Below are positions 8,927 through 20,025 of a DNA stretch of 64,000 nucleotides, piece by piece. The stretch is from Hyphococcus sp. Its GTDB lineage: Bacteria; Pseudomonadota; Alphaproteobacteria; Caulobacterales; Parvularculaceae. Positions within the stretch are counted from its first letter, which is position 1; each line of letters begins with the position of its first letter. Under the pieces are notes generated by a model that was not told the DNA's origin, made no database searches, and saw nothing but the letters and a program-made list of their open reading frames with translations. Where the stretch lies: contig JANQOV010000068.1 of assembly GCA_028285645.1 (NCBI GenBank), positions 24,733-88,732 of the forward strand, read 5' to 3'. The position numbers and the translations under genes were made by a program.

Positions 8927-10816
8927 ATGGGTTTCATGGGTCAGCTACGCGCATATCGAAAGAAAAAGCAGGGTCGCCGCCGCACCGCAGCGAAGCCCCT
9001 GCCGCTTCCCATGCGTATTATCGCAAATGTCGGCGTTTTTTGTCTCATGCTGTTGATTGGCCTGACGGCGCTTACGGCTCACTATGCGCGCGATCTCCCG
9101 GACACGCGAAGTCTGTGGCGCAACGACGACGCCAGGCGCATCACCTTGTTGTCGCAGGATGGCGCGCCGATCTCCATGCATGGCGCTTCTTCGGGCGAGC
9201 CGGTGCGGCTTGCAGAGCTCCCGCCGCATGTGAGCGCTGCGGTGCTCGCTGTTGAGGACAGAAATTTCTATCATCACGCGGGCTTTAACCTTCTGTCGAT
9301 CGGCCGCGCCATGCTCGTCAATGCGAAAGACGGCGCTGTTCGTCAGGGCGGCTCGACGATTACCCAGCAACTGGCCAAAAACCTGTTTTTGAATTCAGAC
9401 CGCACCATGAAGCGAAAGGCGCAAGAACTGTTGCTCGCCTTGTGGCTGGAACGGAAATTCACCAAGGATGAAATTCTCACGCTCTATCTTAACCGGGTCT
9501 ATTTCGGCGCCGGCGCTTACGGGATCGACGCAGCGAGCTATCGTTATTTTGACAAGTCAGCGCGCGGGCTTTCCGTGGGCGAAGCGGCGGTGCTCGCCGG
9601 CTTGTTGAAAGCGCCGTCGCGGCTTGCGCCTAACACCAACCCGCAAACCGCCGGACGCCGCGCGCGCCTGGTGATCGATCAGATGGTCGAGACTGGCGCG
9701 CTAACGCCTGAACAAGCGGTGCGCTGGATTGCCGAGCCGGTGCGATTGCGCGCCGAACCGCCCAATGCGGCACCTTATTTTGTCGATCATGTAATGCGTG
9801 AAGTTGATCGGCTTGCTGGCGAAGTGGATGCGGATTTGGTCGTGCGGACGACCTTTGACCGTGCGGCGCAAGAGGCTGCGGACACAGGACTGATCGCCGG
9901 TCTGTCGCAAGATGCAGCGCTCCTCAACGACGCTCAGGCGGCGGTCGTCATACTCGACCAAGAGGGCGCTGTCCGCGCCATGATTGGTGGGCGCGATTAT
10001 CGAGAAAGCCAGTTTAATCGCGCTGCACAGGCGCGCCGCCAGCCAGGCTCTGCATTCAAGCCGATTGTTTATCTTGCTGCTGTTAAGCGGGGCGCACGAT
10101 CAGATGACATTGTGCTGGATGCGCCGCTGACGATTGGCGAATGGTCGCCGCAAAATTATCGCCAGAAATATTTCGGCGAAGTGACGTTGCGGGAATCCCT
10201 GGCGCGATCGCTGAACAGCGCCGCCATTCGCGTTCAGGAGGCAACTGGCCGCGCCCATGTGCGCGCCACCGCAAATGCATTGGGCTTAACGGGACCGCTC
10301 AACCAGGGGCCGGCGCTTGCGCTTGGCGTTGATGCTATATCACCGCTTGAACTCGCGGGCGCTTATGCCGCGTTTGCAAATGGCGGCTATCGCGTCGAGC
10401 CGTTTTGCATCTTATCAATCGAGACCAGCGACGGGGCCGTAGTCTATCGGTCCACAGGTTCGATCAGAGACCATGCGGCATCGACGACGGAAATCGCTGA
10501 ACTGAATATGATGCTGAACGCCGTGACCGCGTGGGGCAGCGGTCAGGCGGCGCGTCTTGAAGGCCGTATGGTCTATGGAAAAACCGGCACTACCCAAAAC
10601 AGCCGCGACGCCTGGTTTGCCGGACATGCGGAAGGGCTGACCACGGTTGTCTGGCTCGGAAAAGACGACAATGCGCCGATGTTAGGCGTTGCGGGAGCAG
10701 GGGCGCCGGCGATTATCTGGCGCGAAGTGATGGCGCGCGCCCTGCCGCCGGCCTGGGTTTCATCCCTGAGCGGCGCCGACGGGGCTTTGCTGGAACTGAC
10801 GCAACCGGGCGGCTGA
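8927..10816 (+). CDS. Class A penicillin-binding protein (PBP1-type transglycosylase/transpeptidase)
   Basis: A 629-residue bifunctional peptidoglycan synthase. A basic cytoplasmic N-terminus and one TM helix (about residues 29-50) precede the GT51 transglycosylase domain: EDRNFYHHAG with catalytic E110, GGSTITQQLAKN, and RKAQELLLALWLERKF. The transpeptidase domain has SAFK (S375-K378), SLN (428-430) and KTG (552-554). It is shorter than E. coli PBP1a and I see no room for the OB-like domain. A second ATG lies three codons downstream. The neighbouring TetR gene is divergent. Confidence 0.94.
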   Translation: MGFMGQLRAYRKKKQGRRRTAAKPLPLPMRIIANVGVFCLMLLIGLTALTAHYARDLPDTRSLWRNDDARRITLLSQDGAPISMHGASSGEPVRLAELPPHVSAAVLAVEDRNFYHHAGFNLLSIGRAMLVNAKDGAVRQGGSTITQQLAKNLFLNSDRTMKRKAQELLLALWLERKFTKDEILTLYLNRVYFGAGAYGIDAASYRYFDKSARGLSVGEAAVLAGLLKAPSRLAPNTNPQTAGRRARLVIDQMVETGALTPEQAVRWIAEPVRLRAEPPNAAPYFVDHVMREVDRLAGEVDADLVVRTTFDRAAQEAADTGLIAGLSQDAALLNDAQAAVVILDQEGAVRAMIGGRDYRESQFNRAAQARRQPGSAFKPIVYLAAVKRGARSDDIVLDAPLTIGEWSPQNYRQKYFGEVTLRESLARSLNSAAIRVQEATGRAHVRATANALGLTGPLNQGPALALGVDAISPLELAGAYAAFANGGYRVEPFCILSIETSDGAVVYRSTGSIRDHAASTTEIAELNMMLNAVTAWGSGQAARLEGRMVYGKTGTTQNSRDAWFAGHAEGLTTVVWLGKDDNAPMLGVAGAGAPAIIWREVMARALPPAWVSSLSGADGALLELTQPGG

Positions 10817-10861
10817 ACGCGTCCTTGCATCGGAAAACTTGTTTATGGCGGAGGCGGCGTC

Positions 10862-11587
10862 CTAAGCGGCGACGCCGTAGGCAAACAGTCCCGGACCTTC
10901 TGATTTCAGCCAGTTCGCGGCGGCGCGTGGATCGACCCCGAGGTTTTTCAGGTCGCGCCAATAGGTCTTGGAGTGGTTCAAATGCACGAGATGCACGCAT
11001 TCATGGGCCGCCACATAGTCCAAAATCCAGGGCGGCGCCAAAATCAGGCGCCAAGAAAAAGACAACACGCCGTCAGACGAACATGATCCCCAGCGCGTCT
11101 GGGTGTCGCGAATGCGCAGCGCCGTGCGGTGTTTGCCGATGCGTGCGCTGTAGTGATCGACCCGCTCTGTTATCGCAGCACGCGCCTCACGCTTCAGCCA
11201 TTCGCACAGCCGGCGGTTTAAGTGCGCCGCATCGCCGCCGACAATGACGTGCGGCTCAGGCCTGTCAACATATCGTACCGGCGCCCGCGGACCACCCGCT
11301 TGGATGATCCGGCATTCGACGCCTCGATATGGAAACTTCATGGACTCCCGGAAAGGTTTAGCCCGCAGCTTTTCGTCGAGCTGCGTTTCAATCCACGACG
11401 CGCTTTCCTTTGCGAAAGCAATTGCTTCCGGCAGGGCGCGTTTCGACGGCGCGGTGACACAGATTTCCCCAGCCACTGCGTCAACCTTGATGATGAGTTT
11501 TTTCGCCCGGCGGTTGACGCGCGCCACCAGCGGCGCCGTTCGGTTGCCGAGATTGATTTCAGAACGCAGGATGTGGTCTATCGACAT
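10862..11587 (-). CDS. YgjP-like (DUF45/SprT-type) metal-dependent hydrolase
   Basis: A 241-residue protein with the zinc-binding HECVH motif, followed by HLNHSKTYW carrying the third ligand, and the preceding TQTRWGSCSSDG element that defines the YgjP/DUF45 family. It is predicted to be cytoplasmic, without signal peptide or membrane segment. Members are presumed metallopeptidases, but the substrate is unknown. It is convergent with the penicillin-binding protein gene (about 45 bp apart) and divergent from mutS. Confidence 0.88.
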   Translation of the reverse strand: MSIDHILRSEINLGNRTAPLVARVNRRAKKLIIKVDAVAGEICVTAPSKRALPEAIAFAKESASWIETQLDEKLRAKPFRESMKFPYRGVECRIIQAGGPRAPVRYVDRPEPHVIVGGDAAHLNRRLCEWLKREARAAITERVDHYSARIGKHRTALRIRDTQTRWGSCSSDGVLSFSWRLILAPPWILDYVAAHECVHLVHLNHSKTYWRDLKNLGVDPRAAANWLKSEGPGLFAYGVAA

Positions 11588-11670
11588 GAGTCTCGATAAC
11601 GAAAGTAGCGTATGTATCCTCGCTGGTTCGGGATTTAAGGCAAGGCTTGATTTTCTTGGGGACGGTCACC

Positions 11671-14388
11671 ATGGATGGCTCGCAAGGCGCGCCGACAAAA
11701 ATAAAAAAACCGTCAACCGGCGGCGCCACATCGACGCCGATGATGCGGCAATATCTGGCGATCAAGGAGCAAGCGGGCGACGCGCTCCTGTTCTATCGCA
11801 TGGGCGACTTTTACGAATTGTTTTTTGACGACGCGATCAAGGCGTCGCAAGCGCTCGACATCACGCTGACCAAACGCGGCAAGCATGGCGACGACGACAT
11901 CCCCATGTGCGGCGTGCCGTTTCATGCTTACGAGTCTTATCTCGCCAAGCTGATTAAGGCGGGCTTTAAGGTCGCGATTTGCGAGCAGATGGAAGATCCT
12001 GCGGAAGCCAAGAAGCGCGGCTCGAAATCTGTCGTGCGTCGGGATATCGTCCGCACCGTAACCCCCGGCACTATTACTGAAGACACGCTCCTTGATGCGC
12101 GCGCCAATAACTTCCTCGGCGCCGTTGCGATCATGGCGGATGGCGAAGAAATTTCTATCGCCTGGGCTGATGTTTCAACCGGCGAACTCTGGGTGCGGCC
12201 GACTTCGAAAGAAAAACTGCGCGGTGAGATTGCCGCATTGGGTTTGCGTGAAATTGTTGCGCCGGATGCTGACGATCGGTTCACCGAAATCATTGCGGAG
12301 ATCGAGCCTGGCGTTTCTATCACGCGTCAGCCGCTGACGACCTTCAGTTCAACACAAGGCAGCCGCCGACTTGAAGACGCCTTTGGCGTTCAATCGCTTG
12401 ACGCATTCGGGGCGTTTACGCGCGCTGATTGCGGGGCCCTGGGCGCGCTCCTTGCCTATATTGCATTAACGCAAGTTGGGCGCATGCCAGCCTTGCGCAG
12501 CCCGCGCCGATCTGAAGCTGGCGAGGCAATGATCATTGATGCGGTGACCCGCGCATCGCTTGAATTGTTGACCGCGCAAACCGGCGGGCGAAAAGGCTCA
12601 TTACTTTGGGCGATCGACCGCACCGTCACCGGCGCTGGCGCAAGGACGCTTGCGGCGCGCCTTTCGGCCCCGCTGACAAATGTCGACGCGATTAATCAGC
12701 GTTATGATGAAGTCGATTATTTTCTCGCTACAAATGAAATACGCAGGCAAGCAAGAGAGCGGCTCGCCAAAGCGCCGGACCTGGCGCGGGCGTTGTCGCG
12801 ATTGTCTTTAGGGCGGGGCGGTCCGCGCGATCTTGGCGCCGTTCGAGATGCGTTGATGGCGGGGCGCGAATTGGCGCGCCTTGTCAATGAACATAAATCC
12901 CTCTCAACACCGCCGCAAAATTTACGCGACGCGCTCGCCGCAATTGAGGGCGCAGAAGGCGAAGGCTTTGCCGGGCTCATCCGCGAACTGAAAACGGCGT
13001 TAACGCCCGAGGCGCCGCTATTGGCGCGCGATGGCGGCTTTATCGCGAAGGATTACGATCCGGGTCTTGATCAGGCGCGGCTGTTGCGTGACGAAAGCCG
13101 CCGCGTCATCGCGGGTCTTGAATCGAAATATCGTGATGAGACTGGCGTCAAACCGCTGAAGGTCAAGCACAATAATGTGCTGGGCTATTTTGTTGAAACG
13201 CCGCCTTCCCATGGCGACAAGCTTATGGCGCCGCCCCATGAGAGCACGTTCATTCATCGGCAAACGCTTGCGAGTGCCGTGCGGTTCACGACGCCGGAAC
13301 TTGCAGACCTCGACGCAAAGATCGCAAGGGCGCGCGACGAAGCGCTGGCGCGGGAATTGAAGCTCTTTGATCAACTCGTTGCCATGGTGCTGGAGGAGCA
13401 ACAGGCCTTAAGCGCAGCGGCGGACGCGCTGGCGGCGATCGATGTCGCTGCTGCGCTCGCGGAACTGGCGGGACAAGCCGATTATATGCGGCCGACCGTT
13501 TCCGATACCCGTGACTTTGAGATTGAAGGCGGCCGCCATCCGGTTGTTGAAAAAGCGCTGCAGGCGGCCGGCGAAGCGGAGTTCATCGCCAATGATTGCC
13601 GCCTGAGCGAAGCCGGGGAAACGCGGCTGTGGCTGATCACTGGTCCCAATATGGCGGGTAAATCAACATTCCTTCGCCAGAACGCGCTCGTCGCCATCCT
13701 CGCGCAGGCGGGCGCGTTTGTTCCTGCGAAGTCAGCGCATATTGGCGTAATTGATCGCGTCTTTTCGCGGGTTGGCGCCTCGGATGATTTGGCGAAAGGT
13801 CGCTCGACCTTCATGGTTGAAATGGTCGAGACGGCGGCGATACTTAATCAGGCGACGGATCGATCGCTGGTCGTACTCGATGAAATCGGTCGCGGCACGT
13901 CAACTTTTGACGGGTTATCGATCGCCTGGGCGGCGGTCGAACGCTTGCATGACGCAATTGGCTGCCGCGGCTTGTTCGCCACCCACTATCATGAATTAAC
14001 AGCGCTTGAAGGACAGCTGCCGCGTCTCGTCAATATGTCCATGAAGGTTCGGGAATGGAAGAGCGAAGTCATCTTCCTGCATGAGATCGCCGCCGGTCCC
14101 GCTGATCGGTCTTATGGTGTTGCGGTCGCACGGCTTGCGGGTTTGCCTCAGGCTGTTGTCGAACGCGCGGAAACTCTGTTGGCGATGCTTGAAGCGCAAA
14201 AGAGCGCCGGCGGCGGGCTTGACGAGCTGCCGCTGTTTGCGGCGACTGCGCCGACAAAACCAGATGAAGACCCGGCACCGGATGACGCGATCATGCAAGC
14301 GCTTGACGCCGTCGATCCCGACGCGTTGACGCCGCGGGAAGCGCTGGAAGCGCTTTATCACCTGAAATCGCTGACAAAATCAGCATGA
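11671..14388 (+). CDS. mutS: DNA mismatch repair protein MutS
   Basis: A 905-residue mismatch-recognition ATPase. The N-terminal mismatch-binding domain has GDFYELF, with F47 and E49 as the wedge residues. Connector, lever and clamp domains follow. The C-terminal ABC-type ATPase has GPNMAGKST (658-666), [12 protein letters not shown] and THYHEL. I chose the ATG at 11671; an in-frame TTG at 11647 would add eight residues. Its stop overlaps the glnD start by 4 bp (ATGA), so the two are translationally coupled. Confidence 0.97.
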   Translation: MDGSQGAPTKIKKPSTGGATSTPMMRQYLAIKEQAGDALLFYRMGDFYELFFDDAIKASQALDITLTKRGKHGDDDIPMCGVPFHAYESYLAKLIKAGFKVAICEQMEDPAEAKKRGSKSVVRRDIVRTVTPGTITEDTLLDARANNFLGAVAIMADGEEISIAWADVSTGELWVRPTSKEKLRGEIAALGLREIVAPDADDRFTEIIAEIEPGVSITRQPLTTFSSTQGSRRLEDAFGVQSLDAFGAFTRADCGALGALLAYIALTQVGRMPALRSPRRSEAGEAMIIDAVTRASLELLTAQTGGRKGSLLWAIDRTVTGAGARTLAARLSAPLTNVDAINQRYDEVDYFLATNEIRRQARERLAKAPDLARALSRLSLGRGGPRDLGAVRDALMAGRELARLVNEHKSLSTPPQNLRDALAAIEGAEGEGFAGLIRELKTALTPEAPLLARDGGFIAKDYDPGLDQARLLRDESRRVIAGLESKYRDETGVKPLKVKHNNVLGYFVETPPSHGDKLMAPPHESTFIHRQTLASAVRFTTPELADLDAKIARARDEALARELKLFDQLVAMVLEEQQALSAAADALAAIDVAAALAELAGQADYMRPTVSDTRDFEIEGGRHPVVEKALQAAGEAEFIANDCRLSEAGETRLWLITGPNMAGKSTFLRQNALVAILAQAGAFVPAKSAHIGVIDRVFSRVGASDDLAKGRSTFMVEMVETAAILNQATDRSLVVLDEIGRGTSTFDGLSIAWAAVERLHDAIGCRGLFATHYHELTALEGQLPRLVNMSMKVREWKSEVIFLHEIAAGPADRSYGVAVARLAGLPQAVVERAETLLAMLEAQKSAGGGLDELPLFAATAPTKPDEDPAPDDAIMQALDAVDPDALTPREALEALYHLKSLTKSA

Positions 14389-17093
14389 CAACCCGCAAAA
14401 AAACCAGCGAGAACGAAAAACCTGCGGATCAGTTTGCTGAGGCGATTTCGAGCGCGTTTGCAAAGGAGCAGGCGGGTCAGGCCTACGGGCTGGTTGGCCA
14501 GGCCATCAAGAAAAATCTCGATGCGCAGTGCGAAGAAACCCTCAAAAACTTTGCCAGGGGCGATCGCATTTCCGCCCGTCTTTCAGAAGCCGTGGATGTT
14601 GTCCTCAAGACGCTGTTTGCGGCGATCGGCGAGGAGGGCGCTGTCGCGATCTGCGCGGTCGGGGGTTATGGACGTGCGGAGCTGGCTCCCTTTTCCGATA
14701 TCGATCTGTTGTTTTTGCATGAAAGCGGATCGGTCGACCAGGCGACGTCGATCTTAAATGCGATTCTCTATCCGCTCTGGGATTCCGGCCGCAAGATCGG
14801 CCATTCAGTGCATACGCCGCAATCGGCCGTCGCTTTTGCCCGCGAGGATATGGTCGGGCGCACGGCGTTTCTCGACGCGAGGTTTATCTGCGGCGACGCT
14901 GCATTGTTTGAGGATTTCGAAAAGCGGTACGATAAGCTCCGTAAAAAGACGAAACCGCAATTTGTCAAAGCAAAGCTCGACGAACAGGCGGCGCGCCAGA
15001 CCAAAGCAGGCGAGACCCGCTATATCACAGAGCCGGACATCAAAGAGGGCAAGGGCGGCCTAAGGGACCTGCAGACCATTCGCTGGATATACAAATATGT
15101 TTATGGCGGCGAAGTCGAAAACAGTGAGACCATCGCGAAAGTCATGAACGAAGCTGAGCGGCGGGACTTGCGCAAGGCGGAGCGGTTTTTGTGGGCGGTG
15201 CGCGCGCATATGCATGATTTGAAGGGGCGCGCCGAAGAGCGGTTGAGTTTTGATATGCAGCCGGCGGTGGCGGCGCGACTTGGTTATTCCGACCGGTCAG
15301 ACATGACCGCCGCCGAACGTCTGATGAAGCATTACTTTCTTACGAGCGTCGATGTCGGGCGGTTAACGCGGGTTCTTTGCGCGAAGTTGGAAGAGGAACG
15401 CGCCAAACGCTTGCCAAGGTTGCCCAAAGGTCTGCCGCGCAAGTTGCAGAAAGACGAAGCCGCCGGCAAACCGAACCTCAAGCTTCGCAATGGCCGGCTT
15501 GATTTTGAAAGCGCAGCGCGCGCCCGCCGGCAGCAGCGGGATTTATTCCGCTTGTTCCGCGCGTTTTCCAAAGAACCGAAATTCGACTTTCACCCAAAGG
15601 CTCTGGCGCTGGTCTCTGAAGCCTTGCCCCGCGTGACGTCAGATGTTCGTCGCGACCCGGTCGTGGCAAAGTTGTTTATGGCCATCCTTGCAGATTCAGC
15701 CGCGCCCGAGCGGACGCTGCGCATCATGGCAGAAACTGGATTGCTTGGAAAATACATCCCGGCGTTCGGGTCGATTGTCGGGCGTATTCAATATGGGCTC
15801 TATCGTCAGTTTACGATCGATGAGCATGTTTTGCGATCGGTTTCCTATGTGGATGACATCGCGAAGGGCGTGCTCAAAAAAGACCACCCGATCGCAAGTA
15901 GCATCCTTCAGGATACAGATAATATAGTTGTGTTCTATATTGCGGTGCTGCTGCACCAGTCGGGCTGGTCGCTCAAAGAAAACACGCCTGAATCCGTTGA
16001 GCGTCTGGTCATCCGGGTCGCCGGGCGCTTGGGGCTCGACGCAGATCAGGCAAAGCTTGTTGGATGGGCGTGCGCCCGTCACCTCTTGATGGTGCGCACA
16101 ACCGAGCGCCGTAATCTCACTGAAGTGAGAGCGATTGCGAATTTTGCCGAAAGCGTCGGCGACCGCGACCGTCTCGACCTACTGCTCGTGCTGTCGGTCT
16201 GTTATCTCCGCATTGTCGGCCAACATTCATGGGACGAATTTGCCAAGCGGCAATTGACGGAACTGTATGGCGCGAGCGCTGCATGGATGTCCGGCGGCGA
16301 AGTTGCGCTCGAAAAGCGCGCCGCCAAGCGCTTTGAGGCAGTGCGTGCGGAAACGGAATCTCGCCTTGCAGGGTGGGCCAAGAAAGACAGAGAAAGAGCG
16401 TTGTCGCGGATTACCGACACAATGCTGCGCTGTGTCGAGCCTGATCTCATCGTTCGCTTTGCAACGCTTATGAAGGCGGCGGAAGAAGACAAGACCGATG
16501 CCGCGGTGACGGTGACGCCGCGCGATTATGATCTTGAAGCGATTATCTACGCCAAAGACAGAATAGGTCTCTTGGGGGACTTGGCCGGCGCCTGCGCCGC
16601 CGCTGGCGTCAGCGTCAGATCGGTGCAGGCGTTGACGCTTGACGACAATATGGCGATCGACGTGTTCGTGTTGCAATCGCCTGACGGAACGCCGCTTGAT
16701 GATCCTGAAAAAATCGCCAGCGTTCACAAAAAACTCCTGCAGGCGGCGCGCAAGGCGCCGGAAAAGCCCTTGTTCTTAAAAAGGCGGTTTGGCGATCGCC
16801 GTGAAATCTTTGATGTTGAGCCGGCGGTCTGGATTGATGACGAGGCGTCTGACGAATGCGTTGTCATTGAAGCGGAAGGGCTTGATCGGCCGGGGCTGCT
16901 CCATGAACTTGCGTCAGCGTTTACCGACTTGAAGCTGACGATTTCCTCCGCCCATATCGCCACCTATGGGGAGCGCGCGGTCGACGCCTTTTATCTTAAC
17001 GAGGCTGATGGCGCCGCCGTCAAAGGTGCGCGGCGTCTTAAGCGAATTGAAAGCCGGCTCCTTAAGGTTCTCGCCTCTGGCGGCGACGCATAA
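14385..17093 (+). CDS. glnD: PII uridylyltransferase GlnD with a degenerate HD domain
   Basis: A 902-residue nitrogen sensor. The nucleotidyltransferase domain is intact: [19 protein letters not shown] with both aspartates (about residues 92-108). Two C-terminal ACT domains (about 718-790 and 824-900; [13 protein letters not shown] and [13 protein letters not shown]) sense glutamine. The central HD domain, which removes UMP from PII in characterised GlnD, is unusual. The expected HDIAKG motif reads [11 protein letters not shown] (H524, Q525), and the later LTVADIRA-type aspartate is replaced in [10 protein letters not shown]. The flanking FTIDEHVLR and RHLLM remain. I infer UMP transfer is kept and removal is lost or weakened. 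The gene overlaps mutS. Confidence 0.93.
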   Translation: MTTRKKTSENEKPADQFAEAISSAFAKEQAGQAYGLVGQAIKKNLDAQCEETLKNFARGDRISARLSEAVDVVLKTLFAAIGEEGAVAICAVGGYGRAELAPFSDIDLLFLHESGSVDQATSILNAILYPLWDSGRKIGHSVHTPQSAVAFAREDMVGRTAFLDARFICGDAALFEDFEKRYDKLRKKTKPQFVKAKLDEQAARQTKAGETRYITEPDIKEGKGGLRDLQTIRWIYKYVYGGEVENSETIAKVMNEAERRDLRKAERFLWAVRAHMHDLKGRAEERLSFDMQPAVAARLGYSDRSDMTAAERLMKHYFLTSVDVGRLTRVLCAKLEEERAKRLPRLPKGLPRKLQKDEAAGKPNLKLRNGRLDFESAARARRQQRDLFRLFRAFSKEPKFDFHPKALALVSEALPRVTSDVRRDPVVAKLFMAILADSAAPERTLRIMAETGLLGKYIPAFGSIVGRIQYGLYRQFTIDEHVLRSVSYVDDIAKGVLKKDHPIASSILQDTDNIVVFYIAVLLHQSGWSLKENTPESVERLVIRVAGRLGLDADQAKLVGWACARHLLMVRTTERRNLTEVRAIANFAESVGDRDRLDLLLVLSVCYLRIVGQHSWDEFAKRQLTELYGASAAWMSGGEVALEKRAAKRFEAVRAETESRLAGWAKKDRERALSRITDTMLRCVEPDLIVRFATLMKAAEEDKTDAAVTVTPRDYDLEAIIYAKDRIGLLGDLAGACAAAGVSVRSVQALTLDDNMAIDVFVLQSPDGTPLDDPEKIASVHKKLLQAARKAPEKPLFLKRRFGDRREIFDVEPAVWIDDEASDECVVIEAEGLDRPGLLHELASAFTDLKLTISSAHIATYGERAVDAFYLNEADGAAVKGARRLKRIESRLLKVLASGGDA

Positions 17094-17156
17094 ACACCTT
17101 TATCGGTCACGAATCCGGCGCAAAAACGCCTCCTAAGTTGTTTAGGAACGAAGACG

Positions 17157-18761
17157 TTGAGCAATAACGTGTTCAAATCTCTGGCGACCGTAAGCGGCAT
17201 GACCATGCTCAGCCGCATTTTGGGGTTTGTGCGTCAAATATTGATCGCCGGCGTCATCGGCGCTGGCGGCAATCCGGTAGCAGACGCTTTTTGGGCTGCG
17301 TTTCGTCTGCCGAATATGTTTCGGCGGTTGTTTGCAGAGGGCGCGTTTCATGCCGCCTTCATTCCCCTCTTTCAGGGCAAACAGGTAAACGAAGGCGAGG
17401 CAGCGGCTAAAAAATTCGCCGAAGAAGTTTTAACGGCGCTGGTCTTTATCCTGACGCTCTTCACCGCGCTGGTTGAAATCGCGGCGCCGCTTTTTGTCTT
17501 CATGATCGCTTCGGGATTTCAGGACGATCCGGAGAAATTCTCGCTGACAACGCTCTATGCGCGGATCATGTTTCCGTATTTGATGTTGATGTCGCTGGTC
17601 GGCTTGTTGAGCGGCGTCTTAAATTCCGTTGGCCGTTTTGCGGCGTCGGCCGGCGCGCCACTGGCGCTCAACATTTGTCTGATCACCGCGATCCTCATCT
17701 TCGCCGATGCTGAAACGGAAGTGACCGGCATGGCGGCGGCCTGGGCCGTCTTTGCCGGCGGCGTTGTGCAACTGGCGATCCTCGCTTATGGCGCAGCGCG
17801 TCAGGGCTATTGGCTGAAACTGCGCATGCCGCGGCTGACGCCGGATGTGAAGCGTTTGTTCATTCTCGGCGCGCCGGGTTTCATCAGCGCCGGCGCTATT
17901 CAGATCAATCTGATCATCGGCACCAATATCGCGAGCCAGGAGCCGGGCGCTGTTTCCTGGTTGATGAACGCCGACCAGCTTTATCAATTGCCCTTGGCGG
18001 TGATCGGCATTGCGCTGGCGGTGGTGTTGTTGCCGATGTTGTCGCGGCGCGTGAAAGAGGGCGATGAAGTTGGCGCGGCGCGGGCGATTAACCGTTCGCT
18101 CGAAATTGCCGCGCTGTTGTGTTTCCCGGCGGCAGTCGCGTTCATCATAATCGGCGCGCCCATATGCGATGCGTTGTTTCGCGGCCTCGCCAGCGACGCG
18201 CTTTCGCTATTCGGTTCCAGCGGTTCTAAATTTACAGCGCACGATGTTGAGATGACGGGCGCGGCCTTAGCGATCTTCGGCTGGGGATTGCCGGCCTTTG
18301 TCTGGCATAAAATCTTTTCACCGGCGTTTTTTGCGCGCGAGGATACGCGAACGCCCATGAACTATGCGCTGATTGCGATCGCTGTGAATACGGGCCTCGC
18401 GCTCGCGCTGTTTCCTTTTTACGGATTTTTGAGTGTTGCCTTCGCAACCGTCGTTGCAACCTGGTTGCAGGTCGGCTTGCTGGCCCACAAGCTTTATAGG
18501 CGCGGGCAATTCAAGCCGAGCAGGCGTCTTGCGGAACGGCTGGTTAGAATTCTCGCGGCCGCGATCGGCCTCGGCGTTTATCTTCACTTTGTCATACAGT
18601 ATACGGATGTCATTGCCGACATTTTCTGGGATCGGACCTGGATCAGCGTGCTAGCGATTTCCGCCTGCGGGGTTGCGGTCTATGGGGCGTTCGCCTTTTT
18701 GCTTGGCGCCGCGCGGATCGACGACTACAAGACGCTGTTCAAGGGCAAGGCGCAGTCTTGA
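17157..18761 (+). CDS. murJ: Lipid II flippase MurJ (MviN)
   Basis: A 534-residue, 14-helix inner-membrane protein of the MOP superfamily that flips lipid II for peptidoglycan synthesis. The N-terminus SGMTMLSRILGFVRQILIAG and the following DAFWAAFRLPNMFRRLFAEG AF stretch are highly typical of MurJ. The start is TTG at 17157 with AGGAACG upstream; a GTG four codons later is possible. It lies 63 bp after glnD and 50 bp before trpS, all on the same strand. Confidence 0.96.
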   Translation: MSNNVFKSLATVSGMTMLSRILGFVRQILIAGVIGAGGNPVADAFWAAFRLPNMFRRLFAEGAFHAAFIPLFQGKQVNEGEAAAKKFAEEVLTALVFILTLFTALVEIAAPLFVFMIASGFQDDPEKFSLTTLYARIMFPYLMLMSLVGLLSGVLNSVGRFAASAGAPLALNICLITAILIFADAETEVTGMAAAWAVFAGGVVQLAILAYGAARQGYWLKLRMPRLTPDVKRLFILGAPGFISAGAIQINLIIGTNIASQEPGAVSWLMNADQLYQLPLAVIGIALAVVLLPMLSRRVKEGDEVGAARAINRSLEIAALLCFPAAVAFIIIGAPICDALFRGLASDALSLFGSSGSKFTAHDVEMTGAALAIFGWGLPAFVWHKIFSPAFFAREDTRTPMNYALIAIAVNTGLALALFPFYGFLSVAFATVVATWLQVGLLAHKLYRRGQFKPSRRLAERLVRILAAAIGLGVYLHFVIQYTDVIADIFWDRTWISVLAISACGVAVYGAFAFLLGAARIDDYKTLFKGKAQS

Positions 18762-18811
18762 AAACCCGCGTTGTCTCCTGCAAGGACGAGTAACTCTCGA
18801 AAGCGAGCCGA

Positions 18812-19828
18812 ATGACTGACTATTCCGGACCGATGCGCGTGCTTTCCGGCATTCAACCCTCCGGCGGCATGCATCTTGGCAATTATCTCGGCGCGATCCG
18901 CAAATTTGTGGACCTGCAGTCGGAATATGAATGCTATTATTGCGTCGTTGACATGCATGCGATCACGGTCTGGCAGGACCCGCAAAAGCTGCGCGAGCAG
19001 ACTTTTCATATCGCAGCAGCATTCCTGGCGGCGGGCGTTGATCCCAAACAGGCGGCGATTTTTCATCAGTCAGGCGTGCACGCCCATGCGGAGCTTGCCT
19101 GGATTTTCAACTGCGTCGCGCGCCTTGGCTGGCTCGACCGCATGACGCAGTTCAAGGATAAGGCGGGCAAGGACAAAGAGCGCGCCTCGGTTGGACTTTA
19201 CACCTATCCGGTGCTGCAGGCGGCGGACATCCTTGTTTATAAGGCAACACATGTTCCCGTGGGCGAGGATCAGAAGCAGCACCTTGAACTGTCGCGGGAC
19301 ATTGCTGGCAAGTTCAATCACGATTTTAAAGCGGAGAATTTTTTCCCGCTGCCGGAGCCGCTGATCAAAGGACCGGGCGCGCGCATCATGTCGCTTAAAA
19401 ACGGCGAAGCGAAAATGTCGAAATCCGATCCGTCGGAAAATTCGTGCATTTTCTTGATGGACGACGCTGATGCGATCACAAAAAAGATCAAGAAGGCAAA
19501 GACTGATCCCGAGCCTTTGCCATCGGAACCTGACGGCCTTAAAGGCCGGCCCGAAGCCGCAAATCTCGTTGGCATCTATTCGGCGCTGGCGAAGAAAACC
19601 GACGCTGACGTGCTTGCAGAATATGGCGGTCAGGGCTTTGGCGTGTTCAAGCCGGCGCTTGCGGACCTCGTGGTTGAAAAGATCGCGCCGATCGGCGAAG
19701 AGATGCGCCGCCTTGAGGCTGATCACGCTTATTTGCAAACCGTCTTGAGCGAGGGCGCCGGGCAGGCGGCTTCCATCGCCGATAAGGTCGTCAAGGACGT
19801 TAAGGAAATCATAGGGTTCCTTACTTGA
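18812..19828 (+). CDS. trpS: Tryptophanyl-tRNA synthetase
   Basis: A 338-residue class I aminoacyl-tRNA synthetase charging tRNA-Trp. The HIGH-type signature is [14 protein letters not shown] (about residues 13-26) and the KMSKS loop is [25 protein letters not shown], a conserved Trp-site segment, lies between them. Length is normal for bacterial TrpS. It closes the mutS-glnD-murJ-trpS run. A 7-bp inverted repeat TAAGGAA/TTCCTTA near the stop lacks a T-run. Confidence 0.97.
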   Translation: MTDYSGPMRVLSGIQPSGGMHLGNYLGAIRKFVDLQSEYECYYCVVDMHAITVWQDPQKLREQTFHIAAAFLAAGVDPKQAAIFHQSGVHAHAELAWIFNCVARLGWLDRMTQFKDKAGKDKERASVGLYTYPVLQAADILVYKATHVPVGEDQKQHLELSRDIAGKFNHDFKAENFFPLPEPLIKGPGARIMSLKNGEAKMSKSDPSENSCIFLMDDADAITKKIKKAKTDPEPLPSEPDGLKGRPEAANLVGIYSALAKKTDADVLAEYGGQGFGVFKPALADLVVEKIAPIGEEMRRLEADHAYLQTVLSEGAGQAASIADKVVKDVKEIIGFLT

Positions 19829-20025
19829 ATGTGCATTTTTGGCGCTGCGCTGACAGTAGCGCATCGTCATCTATCCAAAGCCTCATAAACAAAGACCTGC
19901 CTTCGTTTGGCGCCGCTGTCGTCAATGCAGCTTGGTGTTAGGGCGGGAAACGCACTCCGTTTCGGCTTTCTTAACGCCTTGCGGCAAAGGTCATTTCGAC
20001 TAGTTTGCAACTCAGGTGTGAAGTA

